From contig JADJRG010000013.1 in NCBI GenBank assembly GCA_016712315.1, positions 1,309,501 through 1,373,500 of the forward strand: DNA of 64,000 bases, given 5' to 3'. The DNA comes from Nannocystis sp. (GTDB taxonomy: Bacteria; Myxococcota_A; Polyangia; Nannocystales; Nannocystaceae). Shown here piece by piece: positions 54,103 through 62,301 of this stretch. Numbering within the stretch: position 1 is the first letter of the stretch; each line of letters opens with the position of its first letter. A program made the translations under genes and the position numbers. The notes beneath the pieces are model-generated. The model was not told the DNA's origin. It ran no database searches and saw only the letters and a program-made list of their open reading frames with translations.

Positions 54103-55527
54103 TCACAGGCGGATGTGCCGCCAGCCTTTGCCTAGGAACTTGAGCCCCATCGCCAGCCCGAGGCAGTTCACATAGATCGTCGCGGCCGCCCACACCCCGA
54201 CCATGCCATAGCCCAAATAGGGGCCCAGGAGCCACGACAGGGGCACCAGCACGCCGAAGTGCAAGATCCCCTCGACCACCATCACATAGGTGTTGGCGCC
54301 CGCGCCGTAGAGCGCCTGCGACAGCACCAGGCCGACGACCATCAGCGGCAGCGCGGAGGCGATCAGGCGCAGCGAGTTCGCGCCTGCCTCCGCGACCGCC
54401 GGGTCGTTGGGCGACCAGACGCTGAGGATCTCGTGCGGGAACGCGAGGAAGAGCGAGCCGATCACCAGCATCGCGAGGATCCCTAGGCGCACCGACTCCC
54501 AGCCGTAGCGGGCCGCCAGGTTCGGCTTGCCGGCGCCGAGGCTCTGGCTCACCGCCGTCGCCGTCGCCGTCCCGAACGCGATGAGCGGCATGAAGCACAG
54601 CGCCGCCGTGTCCATGATCGCCTTGGTCGCCGCCGAGTTGGTGTTCCCGCCCTCGATCGCGTCGATCTGCCCGACGAAGCGCATGAACAGCAAGAAGCCC
54701 GCCATCAGGATCACCGTCGCCGAGCCGGACGGGACCATCAGCCGGACGATCGTGCCCGTGATCGCGCGGTTGAAGTGGGAGAGCCGGTAGAACCGATACT
54801 TCGCCGCCAGCTCGCGCCGAAGGCTATAGAGAACCATCACCAGCGCGCCGATGTAGGTCGTCAACGCCGACGCCAGGCCCGCGCCATAGAGGCCCATGCT
54901 CGGGATCCCCAGCGCCTCATTGCCGAAGATCAAGAAGTAGTTGATGACGATGTTGACGATGTTCATCGACAGCGCCGCCCACAAGTGGACGTAGGTCTTG
55001 CCGATCCCGTCGAAGAACGCCTTGTAGCTGAAGGTCAGGACCATCGCCGGGACGCCGAGCATCCGCAGCTTCGTGTACATGGTCCCCAGCTCGGCCTGCC
55101 GCGGGCTCGCCTGCGCGAGGAAGGACACCGCGTCGGGCGTGAAGATGTAGCCGACCACCATGCCGAAGGTCCCCGCCAGCACGGCGACCACCAGCGAGTT
55201 GAAGAGCACCTGGCCTGCCGCCTCTGGTTTGCCCTCCGCGTAGCGTCGCGCGGTCAGCGCTTGGGTGCCGAACGCGACCGCCGAGAAGAACCCGCCGACC
55301 GCCCAAAAGAGCGGCATGCCGAGCCCCAGCGCCGCCTGCGCCGCGGTCGCGCTCTCGCGGTCGGGCAGCCGTCCCACCATGAACGTATCGGCGGCGTTGA
55401 CCAAGAACTGGGTCACCATCGCCAACATCACCCAGCTCCCGAGGCGGAGCACGCGGCTGACGATCGGCCCTTCTAAACGCAGTCTTAGCAGCCGTGGAGG
55501 CTCATCGCCGAGGTCCGTGAGGTTCAC
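54103..55527 (-). CDS. MATE-family efflux transporter
   Basis: A 474-aa inner-membrane protein with 12 hydrophobic segments in two halves of six, the normal MATE size. Seen: VMLAMVTQFLVNAADTFMVGRL in the first helix pair, and QAALGLGMPLFWAVGGFFSAVAFGTQAL. The second half starts around GTIVRLMVPSGSATVILMAGF. MATE proteins export drugs or metabolites in exchange for Na+ or H+. The GTG start at 55527 is chosen because the family begins there; the frame continues upstream but is not protein-like. It stands alone on the strand, 114 bases before the barrel gene. Confidence 0.9.
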   Translation of the reverse strand: MNLTDLGDEPPRLLRLRLEGPIVSRVLRLGSWVMLAMVTQFLVNAADTFMVGRLPDRESATAAQAALGLGMPLFWAVGGFFSAVAFGTQALTARRYAEGKPEAAGQVLFNSLVVAVLAGTFGMVVGYIFTPDAVSFLAQASPRQAELGTMYTKLRMLGVPAMVLTFSYKAFFDGIGKTYVHLWAALSMNIVNIVINYFLIFGNEALGIPSMGLYGAGLASALTTYIGALVMVLYSLRRELAAKYRFYRLSHFNRAITGTIVRLMVPSGSATVILMAGFLLFMRFVGQIDAIEGGNTNSAATKAIMDTAALCFMPLIAFGTATATAVSQSLGAGKPNLAARYGWESVRLGILAMLVIGSLFLAFPHEILSVWSPNDPAVAEAGANSLRLIASALPLMVVGLVLSQALYGAGANTYVMVVEGILHFGVLVPLSWLLGPYLGYGMVGVWAAATIYVNCLGLAMGLKFLGKGWRHIRL

Positions 55528-55774
55528 TTGTGGGCGTTTCCTGGGGGCGAGAGCGCAGGGGGACTTACCCCACCTCGCGGCCAGCGACAAGCGACGTGCG
55601 CCGCCGCCCGACGCCGGCGCGTGGCCGCGCATCTCTGCGCGACGACGGTGATCATGAGGCGTCCTTCGTGCGCGGACCTGGGGCGCGCGATCCCCCAATG
55701 GAACACCGCCGCGTCGGCTTGGGAATCGCGCCCGAGGGTCCGCGGCCGCGCTATCCTGCCGAGGTCGGCCGCCC

Positions 55775-56596
55775 ATGGCACGCCCAGCCCTCTTCATCGC
55801 CCTCTCTGCGCTGCCGGCGTGCACGGGTGAGATCACCGCGCTCGCGGCCTTGGTCTTCGGCGTCAGCTTCGGCGCCTGGATCTTCGGCAGGGATCGCCAA
55901 CGCCGCGCCTTACTCGCCGCCGAGTCGCTACGCCACGCGATCGCCAGCGGCAGCCACCGCCGGATCGAGGCGGATCTGCGACGAGAGCTCGCCCTCGCCG
56001 CCGCAGGCGAGGACATCAGCCCCGAGCGGAGGTGGCTCGCGCGCGCCCAGCTCGGCGCCCTCTTGGTCGCCGAGTGGCGCCTCGACGAGGCCCGCGCCCT
56101 CTACGCCAGCGATGACGCCGGCCTCTCTCCGCACCTCCAGGCGCTCACCGCCTTCGGCCGGCACGAGCTCGCCGTCGTCGCCGAGGTCGCGGACAAGGCC
56201 CGCCTCGCGGCGATCCGCGCGGACCGAGATCGTTGCCTCACCTTCGTCCCGGAGCCCTACAAAGCGACCGTCGCCCGCGCCTGGGGCGCCCTCGAGGGCC
56301 TCTGTATGGCCCGCATGGGCTGGGCGCGCGAGGCGATCCCGCTGCTCGAGCCCGGCCTCGAGGCCGTCGAGCTCAACCCCGCGAGGATCCTTTACCTCTT
56401 CCACCTCGCGCAGGCCTACGAGCTGCTCGGCGACCACGAGAACGCGGACATCAACTACCACCAGGCCAGCCTCGCGTTCCCCGGCACCCGCCTCGCCAGC
56501 GAAGCGCGCAGCCGCTTGCGCGCGCTCGCAGCCGCCGACGAGCACGTCTTCCGCGGCATGTTACCTGAGGCCCCCGCCGCCTCCCGCGCCCCATAG
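55775..56596 (+). CDS. Membrane-anchored TPR-like protein
   Basis: A 273-aa protein. An N-terminal hydrophobic segment (about 17-38, TGEITALAALVFGVSFGAWIFG) anchors it. The rest is helical with tetratricopeptide-like pairs (ARAQLGALLVAEWRLDEARALYA, ARILYLFHLAQAYELLGDHENADINYHQA). It has an early Cys (LPACTG) but the segment is not a good lipobox. It likely scaffolds other proteins on the cytoplasmic side. The next gene is 140 bases away, so co-transcription is uncertain. Confidence 0.7.
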   Translation: MARPALFIALSALPACTGEITALAALVFGVSFGAWIFGRDRQRRALLAAESLRHAIASGSHRRIEADLRRELALAAAGEDISPERRWLARAQLGALLVAEWRLDEARALYASDDAGLSPHLQALTAFGRHELAVVAEVADKARLAAIRADRDRCLTFVPEPYKATVARAWGALEGLCMARMGWAREAIPLLEPGLEAVELNPARILYLFHLAQAYELLGDHENADINYHQASLAFPGTRLASEARSRLRALAAADEHVFRGMLPEAPAASRAP

Positions 56597-56736
56597 AGCC
56601 GCCGTACGGGCACGTACCTGCGGCGAGGGCCGCGCGCGCCTGCTACTCTCGATCGCCTTGGTCACGGACTCGCTCAGCGCTCGCCCCTCGTCGCCCGTTC
56701 GCGCCGATCCGAACCAGCCCGGCGGGGGGCTCTAAA

Positions 56737-57489
56737 ATGGCGCGTGGCGGCGATCGAGGCCTCATCGAGGGCGCCCTCGAGACGGTCACCCACGGCCTCG
56801 GCTACGCCCGCGAGCTGCTGCGCGGCAACCGAGTCGCTGGCGATTTTTCGTGGGTGCGCAGCGGCAGCCGGCCGATCGTGCTCGTCCACGGCTTCCTCGG
56901 CACCCGCGGCACCATGATGCCGCTCGCTCGTCGCTTTCAGTCGGACGGCCAGGCCGTCTTCACCTACCACCACGGCACCTTCCAGCTCGGCTCGCTCACC
57001 GCAAGCGCCGAGACCTTAGCGCGGCACATCACCTCGATCACAGACAGCCTCGAGGTCGATCAAGTCGACATCGTCGGCTTCAGCATGGGGGGCCTCGTCG
57101 CCCTGCACGCGCTCAAGTTCACGCCCGCTGGCCGGGCGATCCGCCGCATGGTCATGCTCGGCGCGCCGCTGCGAGGCACCTGGCTCTCGCTCGCGGGCGT
57201 CGCGACCGTCGGCCTCGTCTCCCCGTCCGTGTGGCAGGTTCTGCCGCAGAGCCGCTTCCTGCGCGACCTGCTCGACACACCAGCGCCGGCCGGAGTCCGC
57301 CTGCGCCAGATCCACGCCGCCCACGACGCCTTCTGCCCTGACCCCGGGAGGATCCCAGGCGTCGCCCCCGAGGATTATTTTGTCTTGCCCGGCGGCCACT
57401 CGTCGCTGGTCATCGCCCAGCCGTTTTACGCGAAGACCCGCGAGTTCTTGATCGAGGGTCAAACCGACGACGAGCGCCCGCGGCGCTGA
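56737..57489 (+). CDS. Alpha/beta hydrolase, lipase/esterase type
   Basis: A 250-aa hydrolase. The oxyanion loop is LVHGFLGTRG (about 49-58), and the nucleophile elbow GFSMGG places Ser at 116. The acid is probably Asp 197 or 202 in HDAFCPD, and the His is at 221 in GGHSS. This matches the triacylglycerol lipase/palmitoyl-hydrolase-like branch (HGFLGT followed by a short loop). No signal peptide is present; the first 30 residues are amphipathic. It likely acts on an ester or thioester inside the cell. It is convergent with the FHA-PATAN gene across 13 bases. Confidence 0.85.
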   Translation: MARGGDRGLIEGALETVTHGLGYARELLRGNRVAGDFSWVRSGSRPIVLVHGFLGTRGTMMPLARRFQSDGQAVFTYHHGTFQLGSLTASAETLARHITSITDSLEVDQVDIVGFSMGGLVALHALKFTPAGRAIRRMVMLGAPLRGTWLSLAGVATVGLVSPSVWQVLPQSRFLRDLLDTPAPAGVRLRQIHAAHDAFCPDPGRIPGVAPEDYFVLPGGHSSLVIAQPFYAKTREFLIEGQTDDERPRR

Positions 57490-57502
57490 GCGTCACCGCG
57501 GC

Positions 57503-58441
57503 TCAGTAGTCGACCAGCTTGCGGCGCCGCAGCTCGACGATCGCCTTGTGCAGCGCCAGATCGGAGGCCGGGTACGTGTCGAGGATGTGGGCCCAGCTCC
57601 GCCGCTCCGCGATGTCTTGGATCATGTCGATCTCGAGCGGCTGGAGCTCACGCCAGCGGACCGGGCTCGGGCTGAGCAAGCGGAGCTCCGCGCCATAAGC
57701 GGGGATCGGCGAGCGCTCGGCGAGGTGTTGGATCTCATCTTCTTGGCGCGCCGACTCCATCAGCACGTGCTCGAGCGTCGTCGAGATCTCCTTGGGCACG
57801 TTCTCGGGGACGCCGTTCTCGAGGGCGAAGGTCCCCTTGGTCCAGCCCATCATCCGCATCATCGCCTTCTCGGGGTCGAGGCCGGCGATCCCGTCGATGG
57901 TCGCGTAGAAGAAGAACCCGTCGCGCAGATAGATCCGCCCGATCTTCGCGACGTCAGTTCGTTTGACCATCAACGTACCGGTCTTCCGGCTGGTGCCGAG
58001 CCACTGGAGCACGTCCACCAGCGGGATCTCGTCCAGGGCGCCCGACATCGACCGGCTCGCCGAATCATCCTTCGCGCCGGAGCGGGCGCGGCTGCGCTCT
58101 CCTGCGCGCTTCGTGGTGCTGCTGAGCTCGCCCGGCTTCACCGCCACGACGCAGAGCAAGCTCGAGCCGATCGCGATCCGATCGCCTGCGCGCAGGCAGT
58201 GGCGCGTCGCAGGCTTGCCGTTGACCAGGGTCCCGTTCTGCGAGCCCAAGTCGCCGAGCCAGGTCCGCCCGCGCTCGAAATAGAAGCGCAGGTGTTTACG
58301 GCTGACCGCGTCATCCGCGAGCACGAGGTCGACCTCGCTGCTGCGGCCGACCACATAGCTGCTCCGCTCGGGGCTCAAGGGGAACTCTTCCCCCTTGTAC
58401 TTGCCCGTCAGGAACTTAAGAACGTGAACGTCCTCACCCAT
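57503..58441 (-). CDS. FHA-domain protein with PATAN (DUF4388) domain
   Basis: A 312-aa cytoplasmic protein. The FHA domain at about 5-100 shows VVGRSSEVDLVL, the phosphothreonine-binding SRKHLRFYF and LGDLGSQNGTLVNG. A Ser/Arg/Lys linker follows, then a PATAN domain at about 135-245 (EIPLVDVLQWLGTSRKTGTLMVKRT, GRIYLRDGFFFYATIDG), ending in a helical tail. FHA modules bind Thr-phosphorylated partners of Hanks kinases, so it fits with the Ser/Thr kinase gene elsewhere in the window. It is a second PATAN protein, after the REC-PATAN-LC7 protein at 33435. Confidence 0.87.
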   Translation of the reverse strand: MGEDVHVLKFLTGKYKGEEFPLSPERSSYVVGRSSEVDLVLADDAVSRKHLRFYFERGRTWLGDLGSQNGTLVNGKPATRHCLRAGDRIAIGSSLLCVVAVKPGELSSTTKRAGERSRARSGAKDDSASRSMSGALDEIPLVDVLQWLGTSRKTGTLMVKRTDVAKIGRIYLRDGFFFYATIDGIAGLDPEKAMMRMMGWTKGTFALENGVPENVPKEISTTLEHVLMESARQEDEIQHLAERSPIPAYGAELRLLSPSPVRWRELQPLEIDMIQDIAERRSWAHILDTYPASDLALHKAIVELRRRKLVDY

Positions 58442-58637
58442 CTAGGTGCGAGCAGGATAGTGAAGTGAGCGTCACGCCGTCAATCGGCGATTCGCCTCGC
58501 ACGACCTGACCGCGGGCCGTGACCGCGCGCACGCGCACGCCGCTGCGGCGGACGTCCACGGCTCTGACGTTGCCATCGCGAGCGACGGCGTGAACACTCC
58601 TTAGTGGCGCCGCGTCGGCGTCATGGTGGTGCACCTT

Positions 58638-60038
58638 ATGACTCCTCGCTCTCCCCTTCGCTCCCTCACCCTCGTCGCGGCCGCGCTCGGCCTCCTCGTC
58701 GGCTGTCGCGCACGCGACGAGAGCGCCTACCCGGAAGATCTCCCGCGCCAGAGCGTCGCCGCTCAGCCCGCGGTCTACCAAGAGGTCTACATCGAGACAG
58801 AGATCGTCGCCCAAGCGAGCGCGGAGAACCCCGACCTGATCGGCTACGAGCGCCTGAGCTCGGGCGAGCAGGTGCAGGTCGTCACCTATGTGCACAGCTA
58901 CGCTGAGCCCGTCGAGACCTACCCGCGCGTGTGGTGGTCCGGTCGTTGGTACTACAACATTCACGGAAATTTCGTCTACTACAGCCCCCACTACTCGACC
59001 TGGTGCTACTACTGGGGCCCGCCCGTCCACCTCGTCTACGCGTGGAACTACTACTACCCGTGGTCGCCCTACGCCTACGGCGTCGGCTTCTACGGGCCCG
59101 GCTGGTACTGGGGCGGCGTCGGCGGCTACGGCTACCACGCCTACGGAGTCGCCCCCGCCAACTACGACCAGCAGCGCGGCACCATGGCGGCGAGTCAGGG
59201 CGGTCCTGGGCGCGGCTCGATGGGCGCCAACCCAGGCGGCCCTGGAGCGCCGGGCAACAACGCCGGCCGCAGTGGTTCGCCGGGCCAAGCCCTCGCCGCC
59301 AGCCCCAGCGCCAGCCGCGGCGCCGGAGCGTCGGCGGCTTCGCCGAGTCGCCTCAGCGCCGGCCAACCCGGCCAACCGCGCACACGTATGGTCAACGGCG
59401 CCTCCACGCTCGCGGCCTCGCCCACGGGCGGCGCTGCCCCGCGGCCGCAAGCGGGTCCTGCGAGCCCGCGCGGCGACGGAGGATCCTTCGCCGCTGCACC
59501 GCCTCAAGGTGGCAGCCCTCGCCCCTCTTCGACCTACCGTCCTGGCGCCTACACGATGAACGGGGGCTCGTCAGCGCCGCCACCTTCACCGGGCGCTTCG
59601 CCCTCCGCGGGAGCGCGCCCGATGGCCGCCCCCAGCGGTAGCGGCGCACCCAGCCCGAGCTACCGCCCCTCGTCCGCAGGCACCTACACCACCTCGATCC
59701 CAGCCTATGGCTCCGGCGGCTCTCGTGGCTCCTCCGGCGGCTACTCCTCAGGCTCCGGCGGCTTCTCCTCCGGCGGCTCGCGCGGCTCCTCCGGCGGCTA
59801 CTCCTCGGGCTCCGGCGGCTTCTCCTCCGGCTCCGGCTCCTCTGGCGGCTCGCGCGGCTCCTTCGGCGGCTTCTCCTCCGGCGGTGGCGGCTCTCGCGGC
59901 GGCGGATTCTCCTCCGGCGGTGGCGGCGGATTTTCCTCCGGCGGTGGCGGCGGCTCTCGCGGCGGCGGCGGCGGCTTCTCCGGCGGTGGCGGCGGCGGCG
60001 GCGGATCTCGTGGAGGCGGCGGCGGCCGCTCGCGCTAG
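58638..60038 (+). CDS. Gly/Ser/Arg-rich repeat lipoprotein with Tyr/Trp-rich region
   Basis: A 466-aa protein. Signal and lipobox end in LGLLVGC (Cys 23). A folded region of about 100 residues follows, then a Tyr/Trp-rich stretch (about 95-165: WWSGRWYYNIHGN, SPYAYGVGFYGPGWYWGG). A low-complexity Ala/Pro/Ser/Gly part comes next, and the last about 130 residues are Gly-Ser repeats with Arg (GGSRGSSGGYSSGSGG, SRGGGGG). Such RGG/GS-rich tails are flexible and sticky. The start at 58638 is chosen because it gives a compact signal; an ATG 15 bases upstream is possible. It is probably a surface adhesin or matrix protein. I know no characterised homologue. Confidence 0.75.
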   Translation: MTPRSPLRSLTLVAAALGLLVGCRARDESAYPEDLPRQSVAAQPAVYQEVYIETEIVAQASAENPDLIGYERLSSGEQVQVVTYVHSYAEPVETYPRVWWSGRWYYNIHGNFVYYSPHYSTWCYYWGPPVHLVYAWNYYYPWSPYAYGVGFYGPGWYWGGVGGYGYHAYGVAPANYDQQRGTMAASQGGPGRGSMGANPGGPGAPGNNAGRSGSPGQALAASPSASRGAGASAASPSRLSAGQPGQPRTRMVNGASTLAASPTGGAAPRPQAGPASPRGDGGSFAAAPPQGGSPRPSSTYRPGAYTMNGGSSAPPPSPGASPSAGARPMAAPSGSGAPSPSYRPSSAGTYTTSIPAYGSGGSRGSSGGYSSGSGGFSSGGSRGSSGGYSSGSGGFSSGSGSSGGSRGSFGGFSSGGGGSRGGGFSSGGGGGFSSGGGGGSRGGGGGFSGGGGGGGGSRGGGGGRSR

Positions 60039-60328
60039 CCGGCGAGCAGCGGCGCGAGCGCGCCTTCTTCATCCAGCGCGATCATATCGGAGTAGCCGCC
60101 GATGCTGCGGCCGCGGATGAAGATCTGCGGCACCGTCGTTTGGCCCGTCAGCTCGACCAACCACCGCCGCGCCGTCGGATCGGAGCTCACATCGATCGCG
60201 ACATACGGCGCCCCCAACCGCCGCAGGTGGCGCTCGGCGGCGAAGCAATAGCCGCAAAACCGGGTCACATACAGGACCACGGCGCTGTCGACCTCGTCCG
60301 GCCGCGGTGCCGACCCTTGTTTGGTCAT
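60035..60328 (-). CDS. Glutaredoxin
   Basis: A 97-aa glutaredoxin of the Grx3 type. The active site is FCGYC (C25/C28), the cis-Pro segment TVPQIFI, and the glutathione-binding GGYSD motif follows. The Gly-Tyr pair between the Cys differs from the common Pro-Tyr. It reduces protein disulfides or glutathione mixed disulfides in the cytoplasm. The ATG at 60328 is chosen as the family start; it is 7 bases after the upstream gene's stop, so the two are co-transcribed. Its 3' end overlaps the stop of the Gly-rich lipoprotein gene. Confidence 0.9.
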   Translation of the reverse strand: MTKQGSAPRPDEVDSAVVLYVTRFCGYCFAAERHLRRLGAPYVAIDVSSDPTARRWLVELTGQTTVPQIFIRGRSIGGYSDMIALDEEGALAPLLAG

Positions 60329-60335
60329 CGCGTGA

Positions 60336-61058
60336 TCAATCCTCGCGGAGCAGCGTGAGGATCTCCTCGTCGAGCTGCGCCTGGTGCTCGCTCGCAAATT
60401 TTCCGACGATCACGTCACGTCGCTGCGTGAGAGGCACGGGCGTACCCGCGGAGACACCTTGGCCGCCGATCCCCCCGACGGGTCGGCGCGAGACCCGGCT
60501 CGGACCGCGGCTCGGCCGCTGCGCGCCTTGACCGGCCGCGGTCGCCGCCACCTGCGCCTGGGCCTCACGAGAAGAGAAGATCGGGTGATTCAGGCCAGGG
60601 TCACTATTGCCGGAGTTCGCCGCGCCGACCTGTAGCGGCGGCCCTTGCGGCTCGACCTCCCGCGGCAGCGGCGGCGGGCGTCGTTCGGGCCGCTTGCTCG
60701 CGTCGACGGCGGTCGGAGGCGCCGCTGCGGCCGGCTCCTGCTTCGCCGCGCCGTCGGGGTGAGCGCCGACGAATTTGACGATCTTCTCGTCGAAGGCGCC
60801 GCCGCGGAGCTGCCGGATCATCGCCTTGTGCGACTCCTGCATCATCGCGATGATGATCCCGTCGAGGTCCTCCGGCTCAGCCTCGAGCTTGTCTTTGTAC
60901 TCGACCTTGTTGCTCGAGATGATCGTGCCGTCGAAGAACACGTGCGTGAAGATGTGCGCCCGCGCGATCCCCGAGTCTTCGGTTTGCACGTGGTAGAGCC
61001 GCCCCCGGTGCGGGATGTTGTGGTTGTAGCCGAGCTGCGGGGAGTGCGAGACTGCCAT
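60336..61058 (-). CDS. Conserved hypothetical protein upstream of glutaredoxin
   Basis: A 240-aa protein. The first about 75 residues (YNHNIPHRGRLYHVQTEDSG, AHIFTHVFFDGTIISSNKVEYKD) form a compact beta-rich domain that I remember as widespread in Deltaproteobacteria without known function. A helix KAMIRQLRGG follows. The middle is a Pro/Ala/Gln-rich disordered linker and the end a helix (SEHQAQLDEEILTLLRED). The ATG at 61058 is chosen because this domain begins there. It is in an operon with the glutaredoxin gene and divergent from the HD-domain gene across 135 bases. Confidence 0.65.
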   Translation of the reverse strand: MAVSHSPQLGYNHNIPHRGRLYHVQTEDSGIARAHIFTHVFFDGTIISSNKVEYKDKLEAEPEDLDGIIIAMMQESHKAMIRQLRGGAFDEKIVKFVGAHPDGAAKQEPAAAAPPTAVDASKRPERRPPPLPREVEPQGPPLQVGAANSGNSDPGLNHPIFSSREAQAQVAATAAGQGAQRPSRGPSRVSRRPVGGIGGQGVSAGTPVPLTQRRDVIVGKFASEHQAQLDEEILTLLRED

Positions 61059-61193
61059 GAGTGCCTCAGGGACCTTATCACGGGTCGAGCCCACGAGGCG
61101 AAGGCGCCGCCGCGAGCCGCGGGTGTGGCGACTCTGCGGCCGCGACTGTCGCCCTGTCAACGCGAGCGAGCGTCGCTGCTATTATCCGCCGCG

Positions 61194-62183
61194 ATGTCAC
61201 TTGTGAGCACCACCCCCGCGGCCGAGCCTGTCTCTGAGCCCTTGCTCGAGCCCTCGTCCCTGCTCCTGCCCGCGGTGGTGCTCGGCGAGCACGGCGAGCT
61301 CCCCAGCCCTGATCTCACCGCGCGGATTCGCGCACAGGCCGCACGGATCGCCCTCGTCCCGCCCGAGCAGGTCTATGCGCGCTTGACCCCCGCGTTTTGC
61401 GGCCGCCACCCGGATCTTGTCATGCAGTGGCTGCTCGACGCTGGCCTGCTCGACCACCTCATGCCCGAGCTCGCCGCCACGGTCGCCCTCTCACAGGAGG
61501 CAGGGCGCCGACACAAGGACGTCTGGGAGCACACCAAGGCGGTCGTCCGGCAGTCTGTCCCGCGGCCGGTGATCCGTTGGGGCGCTGTACTCCATGACAT
61601 CGGCAAGGTCACGACCCGGCGCTTCGTGGGTCAGGGCAAGGTCACCTTTCATGGGCACGCTGAAGAGGGCGTGCGCATGTTTCGGCGCGGCTTAGCCCAG
61701 CGCCTCGGCTTCCCCGCGGAGGAGCGCGCCGTCGTCGAGGCCTTGATCCTCCACCACCTCCGCGCCGGCCAGTACGACGGCACCTGGACCGACGCCGCTG
61801 TTCGCCGCTTCGCCGCCGAGATGGGCCCGCTGCTGCGAGACCTCCTCGATCTCTCGCGCGCCGACGTGACCAGCAAGCGGCCTGGCAAGCGGCAGCGCTG
61901 CCTCGCGCAGATCAGCGAGCTCGCGCGCCGGATCGCCGATCTCGCTGAGCAAGACGCGAAGGTCCCCCCGCTCCCGCCTGGCCTCGGCAACGCCCTCATG
62001 GTCGCCTTCGCGCTCCCTCCTGGAAAACACATCGGCGAGCTCCGCGGCCGCCTCGCGGCGCTCTGCGAGGCGGGCGAGCTCCCGCCCGGACAACCCGCCG
62101 ATTTTTATATTGATGCCGCGCGCAGCCGCGGCCTCGCCGAGTCGCTCGAGATCGTCCCACCGCGCGGCCACGGCGACGCCTGA
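61194..62183 (+). CDS. HD-domain protein related to the C-terminal part of CCA-adding enzyme
   Basis: A 329-aa protein. Residues about 50-95 (RIALVPPEQVYARLTPAF, QWLLDAGLLDHLMPELAATV) resemble the RNA-binding neck of tRNA nucleotidyltransferases. An HD phosphohydrolase domain follows with HKDVWEHT, VLHDIGKVTTRR, HGHAEEG and ILHHLRAG. The N-terminal nucleotidyltransferase head (GGxVRD) is absent. What remains could hydrolyse cyclic or terminal phosphates, or a nucleotide. The start at 61194 is chosen because the longer frame is antisense to the preceding gene. No tRNA-processing partner is nearby. Confidence 0.78.
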   Translation: MSLVSTTPAAEPVSEPLLEPSSLLLPAVVLGEHGELPSPDLTARIRAQAARIALVPPEQVYARLTPAFCGRHPDLVMQWLLDAGLLDHLMPELAATVALSQEAGRRHKDVWEHTKAVVRQSVPRPVIRWGAVLHDIGKVTTRRFVGQGKVTFHGHAEEGVRMFRRGLAQRLGFPAEERAVVEALILHHLRAGQYDGTWTDAAVRRFAAEMGPLLRDLLDLSRADVTSKRPGKRQRCLAQISELARRIADLAEQDAKVPPLPPGLGNALMVAFALPPGKHIGELRGRLAALCEAGELPPGQPADFYIDAARSRGLAESLEIVPPRGHGDA

Positions 62184-62301
62184 GCCGGCCGGCGCGGGGA
62201 TCCACCCAACGACCGCTCGTACGCCCCTAGAAGCCCTCGTACACGCCGGGAGGGTGCACCCCGATTGTCGCAGCGCCCACGCCCCGGCGACAGTGGAGCC
62301 C

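Noticed and set aside
55528..56016. 163-residue N-terminal extension of the MATE protein
   Set aside because: It is Arg/Ala/Pro-rich without membrane segments and would make the protein far longer than the family; GTG 55527 gives the normal size.
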